From Salvator merianae (taxonomy: Eukaryota > Chordata > Lepidosauria > Squamata > Teiidae): a DNA stretch of 64,000 bases. The stretch's first letter is position 1. Every line of letters starts with the position of its first letter. The position numbers and the translations under genes are program-made. Below the pieces are notes generated by a model that saw only the letters and a list, made by a program, of their open reading frames with translations, did no database searches and was not told the origin of the DNA. Location of the stretch: positions 50,342,212 to 50,406,211 of the forward strand of contig QVOM02000112.1 in NCBI GenBank assembly GCA_003586115.2, written 5' to 3'. Positions 46,951 through 56,771 of this stretch are shown in pieces.

Positions 46951-47735
46951 ACAATGGATTAATTATGGTGATAGTGTGAATCCAAGCTTAAAGGGTACCC
47001 TTTAGAACACCCACAACTGCACAACTGTACTCACAGTACTGGAACAAGAACTTCTCTTCCAGCTGGGCACCTTGGCCAAATTACAGCACAACTCTGAAAA
47101 CCTACTCAAATGCAGGAGTCACTAGATGATGCTTTGTTTCATTCAGCAGACACAAAGCAACTTTTTACAAAGTTTTGTTTCATAAATCACACCAATTGCT
47201 TTACTGATTAAATCTGACAACAGAAACAGTTCTTCTGAAGTTGTGGGAAGGAGGCTTTTTTTATTTTTAAGATAGCATAATTGTAATTATCATCTTAAAA
47301 ACAACAGAAGTGGGCTGAAGATTTTTTGCAAGAAAAACAGTCCATCTCTAGTAACAGCAGCAGCAATAAAAATAACCATAAGCAGCAGCTGCTAAGTCAG
47401 CAGAATTATTTCAGCTTTGAAAAAGAAGGAACATCTGTCTGCCACCTGCTGGCAATATGCAATGGTCCATCTTCACTTTGTAGCAAGAAGAATCTTCAGA
47501 AAGTGTTTATTCCACAAAGAGCCACAACCCCTATCCATGCACATAAAGAGAACATCTAAGTATCAAGTGTGAAAGGGACATACACACTAGTTTTGTTCCA
47601 ATTTTCCCACTGGGTTGGAAAGATATTAAAGGACAGAGTCCAACAGATCTTATTCAACATGAGAAGATAATCAATGAAGCAGAAGGGGATAGTAGGATGG
47701 TGCCTATAGTCACCCATGCTGTCAGCATATAAAAA
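46951..47735. other. Non-coding stretch
   Basis: No gene or repeat recognised. Confidence 0.5.
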
Positions 47736-47737
47736 CA

Positions 47738-48020
47738 GGGCGAAGGGTTGCCGGTTCGATCCCCAGTCTCTCTCTGGAAGCAATTCACCCTTGTACCAGT
47801 GTCCATCGAAACCTGATTTCACAAATTGAGGGACCCTTCTGAATGGGACAGAAAAGGGCATAGATGGTTGATGGAGGAGCATAAACTGTCAGTAATTGCC
47901 TTTTTCTTCTGACAGCCACAAACCGCTTCTGTACCTCTGCCAAGAAAATTGCAAAGCGGTGTCCGTGCAGTCAACCAGAAGTTGGCCATGACTCAATGGT
48001 ACTGAACAACAACAACAATG
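47738..48020 (+). mobile_element. Sauria-type SINE interrupted by a 143-bp insertion
   Basis: The head ends 'ggttgccggttcgatcccc', a clean B box, then 'agtctctctctggaag'. The tail resumes with 'caaaccgcttctgtacc', 'ccaagaaaattgcaaag', 'gtcaaccagaagttgg' and 'aacaacaacaac'. Other copies have only about ten bases (tagccaatgg) at this point. Here they are replaced by 143 bp that is the reverse complement of 45109-45250. Confidence 0.85.
47782..47924 (-). repeat. Inverted copy of the 45.1 kb block inside the SINE
   Basis: Reverse complement of 45109-45250 with about seven substitutions and no obvious length change. At one junction donor and SINE share 'ggtttg' and at the other 'attg', so short homology could have guided the joins. 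No poly-A and no target-site duplication, which speaks against ordinary retroposition. Confidence 0.9.
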
Positions 48021-49760
48021 AGAGGGTCCTTCTCCCAAGAGAAGGCTAACTCATCTGTGTATTTTGCTGTAAATCTGGAAAGCATACCCCATAGCAAAAA
48101 TGTGGACAACAAATGGATAACAAAAACAGTCATTCCATTAATTTAAATGGGAAACATTCTAATTTGTTCCAACTTCATTTCAAGAACCCAGAAGACACCT
48201 AAAATGCTTACTACCATGAGGGAAAAGTTGTGCAATAAAATAGAATTAATAACAGTTAATAACAACATTAGATCTAAAATAAAGCTCAGACAGACTGAAG
48301 CTCCGATGGACCAGACCAGATCCCTTCCATATACTTTTATCGGAACCAAAAATTTTAGTTACGATACTGTATACAATCTGTAATCCAGAAGAAGGGATCC
48401 CTTTTCTCAGGTCTGAAAACTGAAAATTATAACTTATATATAACCTTATAACTGAAAAATTTGGTTTCAATAATGAAACGAAGTAATAAAAGGCACAGAC
48501 CATGTAAGTAAAAGAACCACAATAGTGAGTGTATGGATAACAGGTGATTAGTGAACTTGCTTATTAAAATACTTGATTAAAAAAAAAAACTTTTACCCCC
48601 ATTAATCAAGCAGCATCTTTTTAATCAAGTGTTTTAGTCAATTAATCTAGCCTATTAATTAGCAAACTGCTGCAGCCCTAAAGTACATACATAATCCCTA
48701 AACTGGTTGCAAGGACTACAAAAAGAAAGCTGAGCAACTTTCCTATGTAAAACAAGAAAAGCTATTTAATACAACAACCCTTTGCTTTCTTCTTCAAGCA
48801 TGCAGAGTCAATTCAAAAAAGAAAAGATTCCTGGGGATGTCTATGTGTCCATTCCATCTTATAGAACAAAAACAGAAAAAGAAAAAAATGGTTAAGGATA
48901 TTCAACACAAATCCTGAAGATAGTGTGTCACTACAAAGGTTCAGTCTTATACTCCAAAGAAATGTTATTAACAATATTCTCACCTCCCAATGTGTCTCAG
49001 GAACCCTTCCTATGTCTGTAGAAGACTTGAAAATCATCTCAAGGCAGAATTCAGAATGCTAGCTTATCAAATGAATTATTTAAAGACTTTAGTCATATCT
49101 ATACATCAGTTGCATCTGTGAAGGCGTGAGTCAAGTGCCATGTATCAAAAAGAGCAATCACAGATGAGATATAAGATTCCTGCGTCAGTAGATAAGATGG
49201 GAGAGTGAGCTGCATTTTAAAATGCAGAATTTCATCAGAGCAGATGATGAAACAAACCGCTCCCTTCAAAGGACATTTCCAACACTTGATTCCTACAGTT
49301 TCCACATATCTGTTAAGAGCTTTTATTAAAGGCATTGGTCTTGTGAGCTCAGCAGGCTGGTGAGCTCCGTCCATCAGGCTCTACAAAGGCCCGAGAAGGG
49401 TGAAAGGAGAAACAGCAAGCTTCCCACAGTGGCTTCTCCTGACTTGCCCTACGTGGACTGCTGAAGAGTCACAGAACTTTCTGAAATGGGGAGAAGATGA
49501 AACAGGACTTAGATGATCATCCAGTACCTAGATCCTAGCCATAGCTCCTTCTGAGATCGCACACAGTTCCCTCTGCCCTCCAGAGTTTCCTTATAATGGC
49601 TCTAAATTTTTATCATAACTGTAGGTAAAAGACTGCTCTGCAGAGGCAAACAGCTGTGCTCGATATGTATATATGCATGTGTATGTCTGAGAATTTTTTC
49701 TTTGGATTTTGTATTTAAATGTACTGTATTTTATATTACATGTTAATATATGATTATTGT
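48021..49760. other. Non-coding stretch
   Basis: No gene recognised. 48560-48660 contains an imperfect palindrome ('attaatcaagcagc', 'ttaatcaagtgtttt', 'aatacttgattaaaa'). Otherwise unremarkable AT-rich DNA. Confidence 0.45.
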
Positions 49761-49764
49761 ACTT

Positions 49765-49865
49765 TGTTCTGATTTTTTTATAATGGCTTGCAAACCACTT
49801 TGAGCATGTTATGGAAAGGCAGTACACAAATAAGCAGGTGATGATGATGACAATATAAATGTCAG
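49765..49865 (+). repeat. L2-like tail
   Basis: 'ataatggcttgcaaaccactttgagc' and 'ggaaaggcagtacacaaataag' fit the 'gtaaaccgctttgagc...ggcagtatataaata' tail of an old reptilian retroposon. Confidence 0.45.
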
Positions 49866-50618
49866 AAATAAAATATATAAATTTATAGGTGTATTTCCAC
49901 ACAGAGTCTATACTTTGCAAATAGATGCATTGCCAGCCAGATTCCTTTTCCAAAGGAAGGAATGAACACTACGTCTCATAAAATTCTCTTCTACTCGTAA
50001 ATTATATGAAGAGAAAGCATTAACATCTGTCCAGTCTGTCACAATATAGCCTATTCTTCCCACAGATATATGAACTGTCTTTTTTTTCTTGCAAACTTTC
50101 AAAAATTAAGAAAATCTGTAAACAGCTAAAATGAAAGAAGAACATGACCCATGCAGTTAGAGACTTAATCAGAGTGAATGGATTTCTCCAGAAAGCAGCT
50201 TTCTGAAATCACAAATGAGAATGCAAAACCTAAACTCCCTCCATTTCAGAGTATTTAATCACACACTGGCTTCCCAGAGGACTCAAAAGGACTTATAAAA
50301 GTTGACCTTTCAGTGAACTGTACCTATGATGTTTAAATTACACCGATGTTCAAAATGAATTATAAAAAATCAATAAATCTGATATGAACAGTCACAAAAC
50401 ACCCAGAAAGGATCAATTACTCACTCAGCTGTCTCTAATGTTAGCTAGAAACAAGGCAGCTATGCATTATTTTTTTAAAATGGCCAACTTCGGTGGTTTT
50501 CTTTGGGGAAACTATTCCATGATTTGAGGAATACTTCATAAAAGAATCTTATCAAGACTATCAAAGGTAGCAGGTTTTGAGTAGTGTCATTATTTTCTTG
50601 GTTCAGCAAATGACAGTC
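49866..50618. other. Non-coding stretch
   Basis: Nothing recognised. It ends at the target site of the 872-bp element. Confidence 0.5.
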
Positions 50619-50621
50619 ATA

Positions 50622-51493
50622 AGGTGCAATCAGACATGTTTAAAAATGTGCCTTCTCAGCAAATTTGAGACTCTAAGGACAGACACTACATACCTAAAAA
50701 CGCATTACTGTGTCCTGAAGACTTGAAATGGGCACCTTTTTCTCAGATGTGAAATCATAACTCCAAGTGTGACTCATTCTGGGGGGTTGGATTGAGCAGG
50801 AAGCTATGGAGGCTTATGCAGCCAATCACAAGCCTGGAAACAGCAGGCAGAGAGGTTGATGTAAAAAGGTGCATTAGAAAGAGGAGCTGAGCCTAGGCCC
50901 CTCAAAAACTAAAGACAAGGGGAAGCTGGGGCTGCAATGAAAGCCGGAGCTTTGTAACCTTCCGTCACAGCTACTGCAGAAGAAGCCAAGCTGCCTCTGA
51001 GATTCTCACATGGGGAACAGAAGATTTCTGAGGGAGCTGAAGGAGGAGATGTGACCAAATTTGCAGGGATCATGCACCATTCATGAAACAGGTTCAACAA
51101 TCCACTGATAGAAACTGGCAGGGACTGGGATGAAGCTGGACAAGATGGTGTTGATGACAGGAGATGTGGAGAAAAGCTGATTGAGAAGAAGGCAGTGGTG
51201 AGATTTCCCTTGGAAAAGCAGCTCCCAATCCGTCAGCTATGCCGCATGGCTGAGGGGACCAATCAGAGTCATGGGGAGGTGAGCAAATTGGAGAACAATC
51301 AGACAGTAGCACCCATTGTCAGGGACACTGTTGCTGGACTTGGAGGCATGTGTTGACTACTTTGTGGAAAGAAAAGATAGGCTTTGGGGTGCCTAATCAC
51401 TAAACAGTTTGGAAGGCAAATTTTCTGTGTGTCTCAAGATGGGGCGGTTCTTCATAAAGGGATGACTGGAAAGCGCCCTGTCTGATTGCACCT
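50622..51493. mobile_element. 872-bp non-autonomous DNA transposon
   Basis: The left end AGGTGCAATCAGACA and the right end TGTCTGATTGCACCT are perfect 15-bp inverted repeats. They are flanked by ATA on both sides (50619-50621 and 51494-51496), a 3-bp target-site duplication. Frames inside are short (63-72 residues) and show no transposase motif, so it must have been moved in trans. A PIF/Harbinger-like assignment rests only on the 3-bp duplication. It differs in sequence from the GGGCC-ended MITEs. Confidence 0.8.
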
Positions 51494-51517
51494 ATAATTT
51501 GAAGAAAATCTGAAGGG

Positions 51518-51550
51518 AAAATAATGTTGTTACTTATGTGAATGTCCTTT
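51518..51550. repeat. Inverted terminal repeat arm, partner 51781-51812
   Basis: 'aatgttgttacttatgtgaa' here faces 'ttcacataaataacaacatt' at 51787-51806, with about 26 of 31 positions matching. Such inverted repeats near the 3' end fit the DIRS layout, where inverted termini and an internal complementary region help form a circular DNA intermediate. Confidence 0.65.
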
Positions 51551-51673
51551 CTGGAGACTGCATGAAAAATCATAGCCCTTCCTTTGATTTTGTCTGATTG
51601 TGAATTCTTTATCTGATTGGGGGCAGGTTTCAGGCTCACGATCATAAGGTCTCATTAACAGGAAAGAATTGAG

Positions 51674-51765
51674 GTGAGCAGGTGGTGCAAAATCTTTTAT
51701 ACTAGCTATTCCACCTATTGGTCATTTGAAGTCTAGCAAGTCAGGGTAATCCTAGAGTGAGTTTT
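51674..51765 (-). repeat. Direct repeat, partner 54073-54155
   Basis: Both copies contain 'gtgaacagg'/'gtgagcagg', 'aaatcttttatac', 'gtctagcaag' and 'ctatagtga'/'ctagagtga'. The right copy lacks about 20 bases in the middle. They bracket the DIRS-type coding relics. Confidence 0.7.
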
Positions 51766-51949
51766 TGTGCACCCTTCAAAAAGGATGTTCACATAAATAA
51801 CAACATTCCTTTCTTGGAAGGTGCCCTCAGAATCACTGGACTGCCCAAACTCCCTCCTCCAGAATGGGACCCAAAATAACCCTGGTCTAGCCCCTCAGGG
51901 CACCTTTCTGTATCTGCTACCACCCGGTGTGACATCCTTCTGCCAAAAC

Positions 51950-52560
51950 ATTAGCTGACTGGTAGAAATTCATCTTATAGTGCTTGGTAAAATGGAGGGA
52001 CTTGATCAAGTCAGAGCTTTGCATATTTCATTGATGGAAGAACAGGATGTAAAGGTGCCTGAGGTAGGAGCAGATCAAGCTGAATGCAGTGATAACTAAG
52101 GGAGGCAGAAGATCCAATGCCTTGTAGGCTAAAGTGATATAGGTTCTAAGACAAAAGGCTATCATCTCGCCAGAGGCCTTTAGCCCCAAATTTTTAGGAG
52201 TGAAAGAAACAGAGCCAGAATCCAAAATTTTTCATTGATTTTAACTGCCCTATACACATCCAAATGACGTGACAGGTGTTCCAACTCGTGCTTGGGCTGA
52301 GCTGAGAGCACAAGGAGGGCAGGAAAATCTCATTATTTTGATGAAACTGAGAATCAATCTGGGCTGAACCAGTGGATCAGGGCAAGCCACTGAACCCAGG
52401 GTGAAGGAACACAGAAGGCCTCAATGGAGACAGCAGCAAATTCTGAAACCCACTGCATGGATATGATTGCTGTGAGGAAGTCAAAAGCCTCAGTGAGATG
52501 TCACACAGGGACTCAAACAGATCTTGTGTCAGTGATGTCAAAACAAAGTTCAACGATCAT
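51950..52560 (-). pseudogene. DIRS tyrosine recombinase relic
   Basis: Minus-strand frames read F-D-F-L-T-A-I-I-S-M-Q-W-V-S-E-F-A-A-V-S near 52480-52420, matching the DIRS 'AFLVAITSARRVSELAAL' region around the first catalytic Arg (here changed to Gln-Trp). Near 52200-52030 they read 'F-T-P-K-N-L-G-L-K-A-S' then 'R-T-Y-I-T-L-A-Y-K-A-L', matching the region before the 'AHSTR' box, which is destroyed. Near 52000 'F-T-K-H-Y-K-M-N-F-Y-Q-S' carries the 'TF.KHYKLD' segment with the usual catalytic Tyr position. Many stops and shifts; it cannot be functional. Confidence 0.75.
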
Positions 52561-52829
52561 GAAGAAAATATATGGACTAGAGCTGGACACTTGGATTAAG
52601 CATTAGCACTCTTCAAAAAATACCTCACTGTAGCTGAGGCAATAAATGCCTCCTCCAGGTGCCATTCCAGGACCAATGAAAGGGTGGCTACTCTGAGTTA
52701 CTTAGAGCAGTGAAATGAAGATCCAACCCTGATCCAACTCTCTTTGCCAGAACTCAAGAACATCATTGACAGAACTAGGTAAGAGATCAGTACCTGTGAA
52801 TTTACAACACAGAACAAAAATCTTCCAGA

Positions 52830-53090
52830 CACAGTTTTAAATGCAGTGCATAGACTCTCACTTATCCAACAGGATGGTATTGATGAGCAAAACAGACAGT
52901 CCTATCTCTCTCAGAATCTTCCACTGAGCCTCCAAGCTGTTACTGCTAGTCATTGTGGAACTGGATGCAAGAACCTGCCTTAGAATAGGTCTTTCCTGAG
53001 AAGAAGATGGAAAGGTGACTCTACTACTAGCAACTGAAGAGAGAGCCATGGACAGCATGGCCAAAAGGGGTGATCATCATTGCATCAGCA
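52830..53090 (-). pseudogene. DIRS RNase H to recombinase linker relic
   Basis: One minus-strand frame reads W-P-C-C-P-W-L-S, then S-P-F-H-L-L-L-R-K-D-L-F, G-R-F-L-H-P-V-P-Q and V-T-A-W-R-L-S-G. This closely follows the linker seen in DIRS proteins ('WPRRPWF..L..L....P..L....DLL.QG...HP....L.L.AWRLSG'). It confirms that the RNase H and recombinase relics belong to one element. Confidence 0.75.
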
Positions 53091-53099
53091 CCTTCCCTC

Positions 53100-53560
53100 T
53101 TTAGTTTTCACAGAATATGGAGGAAAGGAAAGGGGGAGGGAAATGTAGAGGAGGCCTGGTAGCCATTGAGCTGACTGAAATAAGACATGTATGGTTGGAT
53201 CTGGAAATTCTTTGCTGATGCCCAGAGGTCTGCCACCGATATCCCACATATGACTGTTAATTGCCGGAAAACTTCCTGGTTGAGCTTCCATTCTGAATTT
53301 GGAAAAACATATCTGTGAAGCGCATCTATATAGACATCCAGCTTTCTCTGCATGTGAATAGTGAAAAGAAAAGCTAGATTTCCTTCTACTAATGGAAATA
53401 TTTCGGATGCAAGAGCCAGGTGGGAGACCATGAACCACCCTGATTGGACAGGGAGACCATGAACCACCCTGACTGGACAGGGGCGTACACCACAGATATT
53501 TGCCCACATCCTGCTCTGAAAGGTTTGGAGCAAGGAAATGCTTTGGGAGGACAGGAAACT
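53100..53560 (-). pseudogene. DIRS RNase H relic
   Basis: A 141-residue minus-strand frame (53533-53108) holds 'A-L-H-R-Y-V-F-P-N-S-E-W-K-L-N-Q-E-V-F', then I-S-V-A-D-L-W-A-S-A-K-N. This corresponds to 'ADALSR......EW.L....F......WG.P.VDLFAS..N', which ends the RNase H domain of DIRS and related tyrosine-recombinase retrotransposons. The upstream 'LALASEIFPLVEG' fits the 'LALQ.F.PL..G' segment. A 29-bp tandem duplication (53422-53479) lies within it. A second frame of 192 residues overlaps in another phase and is probably a shadow. Confidence 0.7.
53422..53479. repeat. 29-bp tandem duplication
   Basis: Unit gggagaccatgaaccacc plus ctgaYtggaca, two adjacent copies differing at one base (t or c). 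Lies in the RNase H relic of the DIRS element and preserves no frame (29 is not a multiple of 3). Confidence 0.95.
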
Positions 53561-54160
53561 TCCTGGGGGTGTTAGGGACCTCCCACTTCTTAAAAGTCAT
53601 TCTCCACCCATGCCCTCCATACATGCTCAGCGAACTGAAGAGCGTCACTGTTGGAGAGAGCACTTCTGGCCAAGCTGTGCTAGCAGTAGATAAAGAAAAA
53701 ATGTCTCTGGAGCAGCTGCAAGTAGGGGATGCTTTGCGATCCTCAGTGGAAGGGGGGAATCACAAAGCAGTCTCTCAGCACAAGTGTGGAGGGTCTGGGG
53801 TGACTCAAGTCATTGCTCACAGGGGATGGGACACGGTGAAGCAGCACAGCAGGAGACGAGGAAAGGTGAAATGAATGGCTGTTGAGGAAGTAGCAAGCAT
53901 AAAGCATAGCTGTAGTAAGGAGAAACCTCAAAGCCAGTCACCAAAGGCTCCAATCGGTGATAGCACACTGTCCAAGTTCCACTGTCATAGATAGCAAAAC
54001 CCACACAAGCCACATGGCTGTAGGCTGAATTCTGAGCTCTGCAGGGCGAGTGATTAACCAAATGGAACTGGGGTGAACAGGCAACATGAAATCTTTTATA
54101 CTCAGTTGCGGTCTAGCAAGCCAAAGTAACGCTATAGTGATTGTAATGCCACCTTCTGAG

Positions 54161-54866
54161 AAACTAGTGTAGAATAACGTGGATCACAGGCCAGTGGTTC
54201 ACTCTGTCCAATATTCTGCTTCTTACATGCCTAACCAAATAAAGCAGGTGACCTCCAGCATAACAGGTAGTTTAAGAGCTATAGTGACTAGCAACAGTAA
54301 TAACACTGTCTTTGATGAATTTGTACAATCCTATTTTGAAATTGATCGAGTTGGGACATTACCACAACTACTAGTAGCAAATTCTATAGTTTATTTATGC
54401 AGATAATTGAATATCCTACCAAACAAAATAGGATAGACAGCAATTATACTTTAACTCACAGCAGTAAAACATTTATGAACGAAAGCAACAACAAAAAATA
54501 AAACATCTCACCTCTCAAATTTTCAAGCTAAAGATAACAATAACAACAAATAAAATGCTATGTGAACACTTCTGATTGTCCTCAGTTTTCCAACGTCATT
54601 GATCACCCTGTATTAGTTTTTTATAAGGGGGGCAGAATTTCCATATCAACTTTTGTCACACTTGCTCATTTTTCTATACTTTTTTTTTAAATTAAAAGTT
54701 CCAGACCTTGTAACCCTTTCTAATGTGGAAGTTGCTCTGTTCTTTTTATCATTTTAGATAAGTAACATTAAGACTTGAAAAAGTCTTATTTAAAGTATTT
54801 ATTTAAAGTATTTATATACCACTTTTTATTATAAAAATTTGCAGAGCAATATAAACAAAAATGAAT
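54161..54866. other. Non-coding stretch
   Basis: Nothing recognised apart from a two-copy 'ttatttaaagtattta' word at 54788-54815. Confidence 0.5.
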
Positions 54867-54975
54867 AAAATCACCCATGTACAGAAAATATAACTACAAA
54901 TGGAGGTTAGGAGAAGGGAAACTGTTCATACTGGGAAGATTTGGGTGAACAGGACTGTCTTCAACAGGCACCTAC
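54867..54975. repeat. Local direct repeat, copy 1 (partner 55415-55518)
   Basis: Shares 'atgtacagaaaa', 'ggttaggagaaggga', 'ctgttcata' and 'tgggtgaacagga' with the partner 548 bp downstream, at roughly 80-85% identity by eye. Either an old tandem duplication or two copies of an unnamed repeat. Confidence 0.75.
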
Positions 54976-55414
54976 GTGAACAATTTGCCATACCTTCTTC
55001 AACCTTTCTGCTAGCTTAACCTCTTCTAATGCCAACAACTCATCTGTTCTGATGTCACAGTGGTGTTTTACAGGCAGTGTTGTCACATTGGCTTAGCTGG
55101 GAAAGACACTCTGCGGCAATAGTCCCTTTCACAGGGTGAGTCCAAGAACCTGAATAATTAGCAGGACTTTGGAGCACTTACCCATTTTATATACTATGCC
55201 TCTTTCAGCATCTGTTCAATGATGCCATGAACTTTCAAACATTAACAGCACATAGGCAGGAGCGACTTTGAAATTATTTCCACCCAAAATTATACTGAAG
55301 ACTGCCAAATGAAATGCACTGCATGAACTGTTATTTTTTTTTTTTCTTTAGTCCATTCACCTTTTGCTCATTTGAAGTGTTTTTGTCCTTAATGTTTATA
55401 CAAAAAGGGGAAAA

Positions 55415-55518
55415 AAAATCACCAATGTACAGAAAACATAATTAAAAACGGAGATTAGGAGAAGGGAAGCTGTTCATACAGACTTGGGTGAACAGGAAAT
55501 ACCTTCAATGGATGCCTA
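55415..55518. repeat. Local direct repeat, copy 2
   Basis: Second copy of the 54867-54975 segment in the same orientation, with small indels near 'cttgggtgaacagg'. Confidence 0.75.
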
Positions 55519-55552
55519 AATTTTAAGATTGTAGGTAACTTACAAAAGTCAC

Positions 55553-55665
55553 AAAGGTTCTGGATTCAACCCCCAGCATTTACCTGGAAGAAAATCATGG
55601 CAACCCATTTTCCATACTGTTGCCAAGTAGCCACCAGGAACCAAGCTAGACTAAAAGGCATCTTT
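55553..55665 (+). mobile_element. Degraded Sauria-type SINE fragment
   Basis: 'ggttctggattcaaccccc' recalls the B box; 'atttacctggaag', 'atggcaacccattttcc' and 'ttgccaagtagccaccagga' recall the Bov-B-like tail. Strongly decayed and lacking the A-box head. Confidence 0.5.
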
Positions 55666-56094
55666 ACTTTTACCATAGCTGCACTGACAGCACTTTTACA
55701 TATACGAGATCTGGCAAACCTAACAATTAGTAAAAAAATTAGAATATGCTACGTTCTTGGGAAACAGGGCTCGCTCTAGGGGCAAACCAATGGAACCACT
55801 GGCTTGGGGTATCAAGGTTCAGGGGCATCAAAGTTCTGCCAGAGGTGGAAAAAACCATGGCATCAGGCGGAGGGGGAAATGAGTGATGGAGAGAACATAA
55901 ATAGGAAGGGAGTAAACCCTATAGTGAACACGCTCAGTATGTCACAAACTTGTGTGTGTGGAAGGGGGTGCCAAATAAGAAGTTGGATTGGGTACCTAAA
56001 CAGGGTAGGAACATCAAATAAGAAGTTGGCTCAGGGGGCCTGAACACCTAGAACCAGCCCTACAATATCTGGTTCCTCAAAAAGTTCACACTTA

Positions 56095-56274
56095 GGCCCT
56101 TTCTGCACTTGGCTTTATTCTGGACTATATCCCAGAATAGGGACCTGCTATCCACATGCTAATGCATATTATAGCAGGCCCCAGGTGGGGCCTGCCATAG
56201 TTCATAGTAGCACGCAGATGGCAGATCCCTATTCCAGGATATAATATGGAATAAGGCCAAGTGCAGAAAGTGCC
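56095..56274. mobile_element. Hairpin MITE, 180 bp, copy 2
   Basis: Termini ggccctttctgcacttgg and ccaagtgcagaaagtgcc. The arms pair almost throughout ('ctggactatatcccagaata' facing 'tattccaggatataatatgg'), with a centre 'gcaggccccaggtggggcctgc'-type palindrome shared with the copy 0.5 kb to the right. Confidence 0.9.
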
Positions 56275-56591
56275 AATATCAACTAAAATATACAGCTCTC
56301 AAATTAAACATCAGTGCTGGCTAAAACACAAAAGTTTGCTGCCTGGTAAGAGTCCACCACTTGGTATGGCTGAAAGCAAGGATGCAAACAACCAAACATG
56401 GGTGACATGGGCTAGTCCAGCACTAATGGGCTTGGAGAGTCAAATGATTAGCCTGATAAAAGACATTTCCCATGTACATATAGTTTCTGCTGCTTCACCC
56501 CTCCAATGTAAAGCATAGTGTATGTTTATCTGCGGTGGAATGTGTCAAATACTGGTTTCTGGTACATTATCAGCATTGTCTCAGGGACATG

Positions 56592-56771
56592 GGCCCTTTC
56601 TGCACTTGGCCTTATTCCAGATTATATCTTGGAATAGGGATCTGCCATCTGCATGCTAATATGAACTATGGCAGGCCCCACTTGGGGCCTGCTATGATCT
56701 GCACTAGCGTGTGGATAGCAGGTCCCTATTCTGGGATATAGTCCAGAATAATGCCAAGTGCAGAAAGGGCC
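56592..56771. mobile_element. Hairpin MITE, 180 bp, copy 3
   Basis: Termini GGCCCTTTCTGCACTTGGC and its exact complement (19 bp). Same length and orientation-neutral structure as the copies at 34.2 and 56.1 kb. The flanks (acatg and aaggt) show no clear duplication. Confidence 0.9.

Larger units (their letters stand above)
51497..54160 (-). mobile_element. DIRS-type retrotransposon remnant, internally deleted
   Basis: About 2.66 kb read on the minus strand. In order: a 5' repeat-like segment (54155-54073), a leader or gag-like region without recognisable domains, an RNase H relic (about 53540-53110), a linker with DIRS-type wording (53064-52830), a tyrosine recombinase relic (52560-51950) and 3' repeats. 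Full DIRS elements are about twice as long, so most of gag and reverse transcriptase is missing. DIRS elements integrate by tyrosine recombinase, so no target-site duplication is expected. Repeats: 54073-54155 matches 51674-51765 in the same orientation ('atcttttatac', 'gtctagcaag'), and 51518-51550 is inverted relative to 51781-51812. Confidence 0.75.

Noticed and set aside
53085..53663. 192-residue minus-strand open frame, the longest in the window
   Set aside because: It overlaps in another phase the RNase H relic of the DIRS element, whose motifs lie in the 53108-53533 frame. Its own translation shows no family motif.
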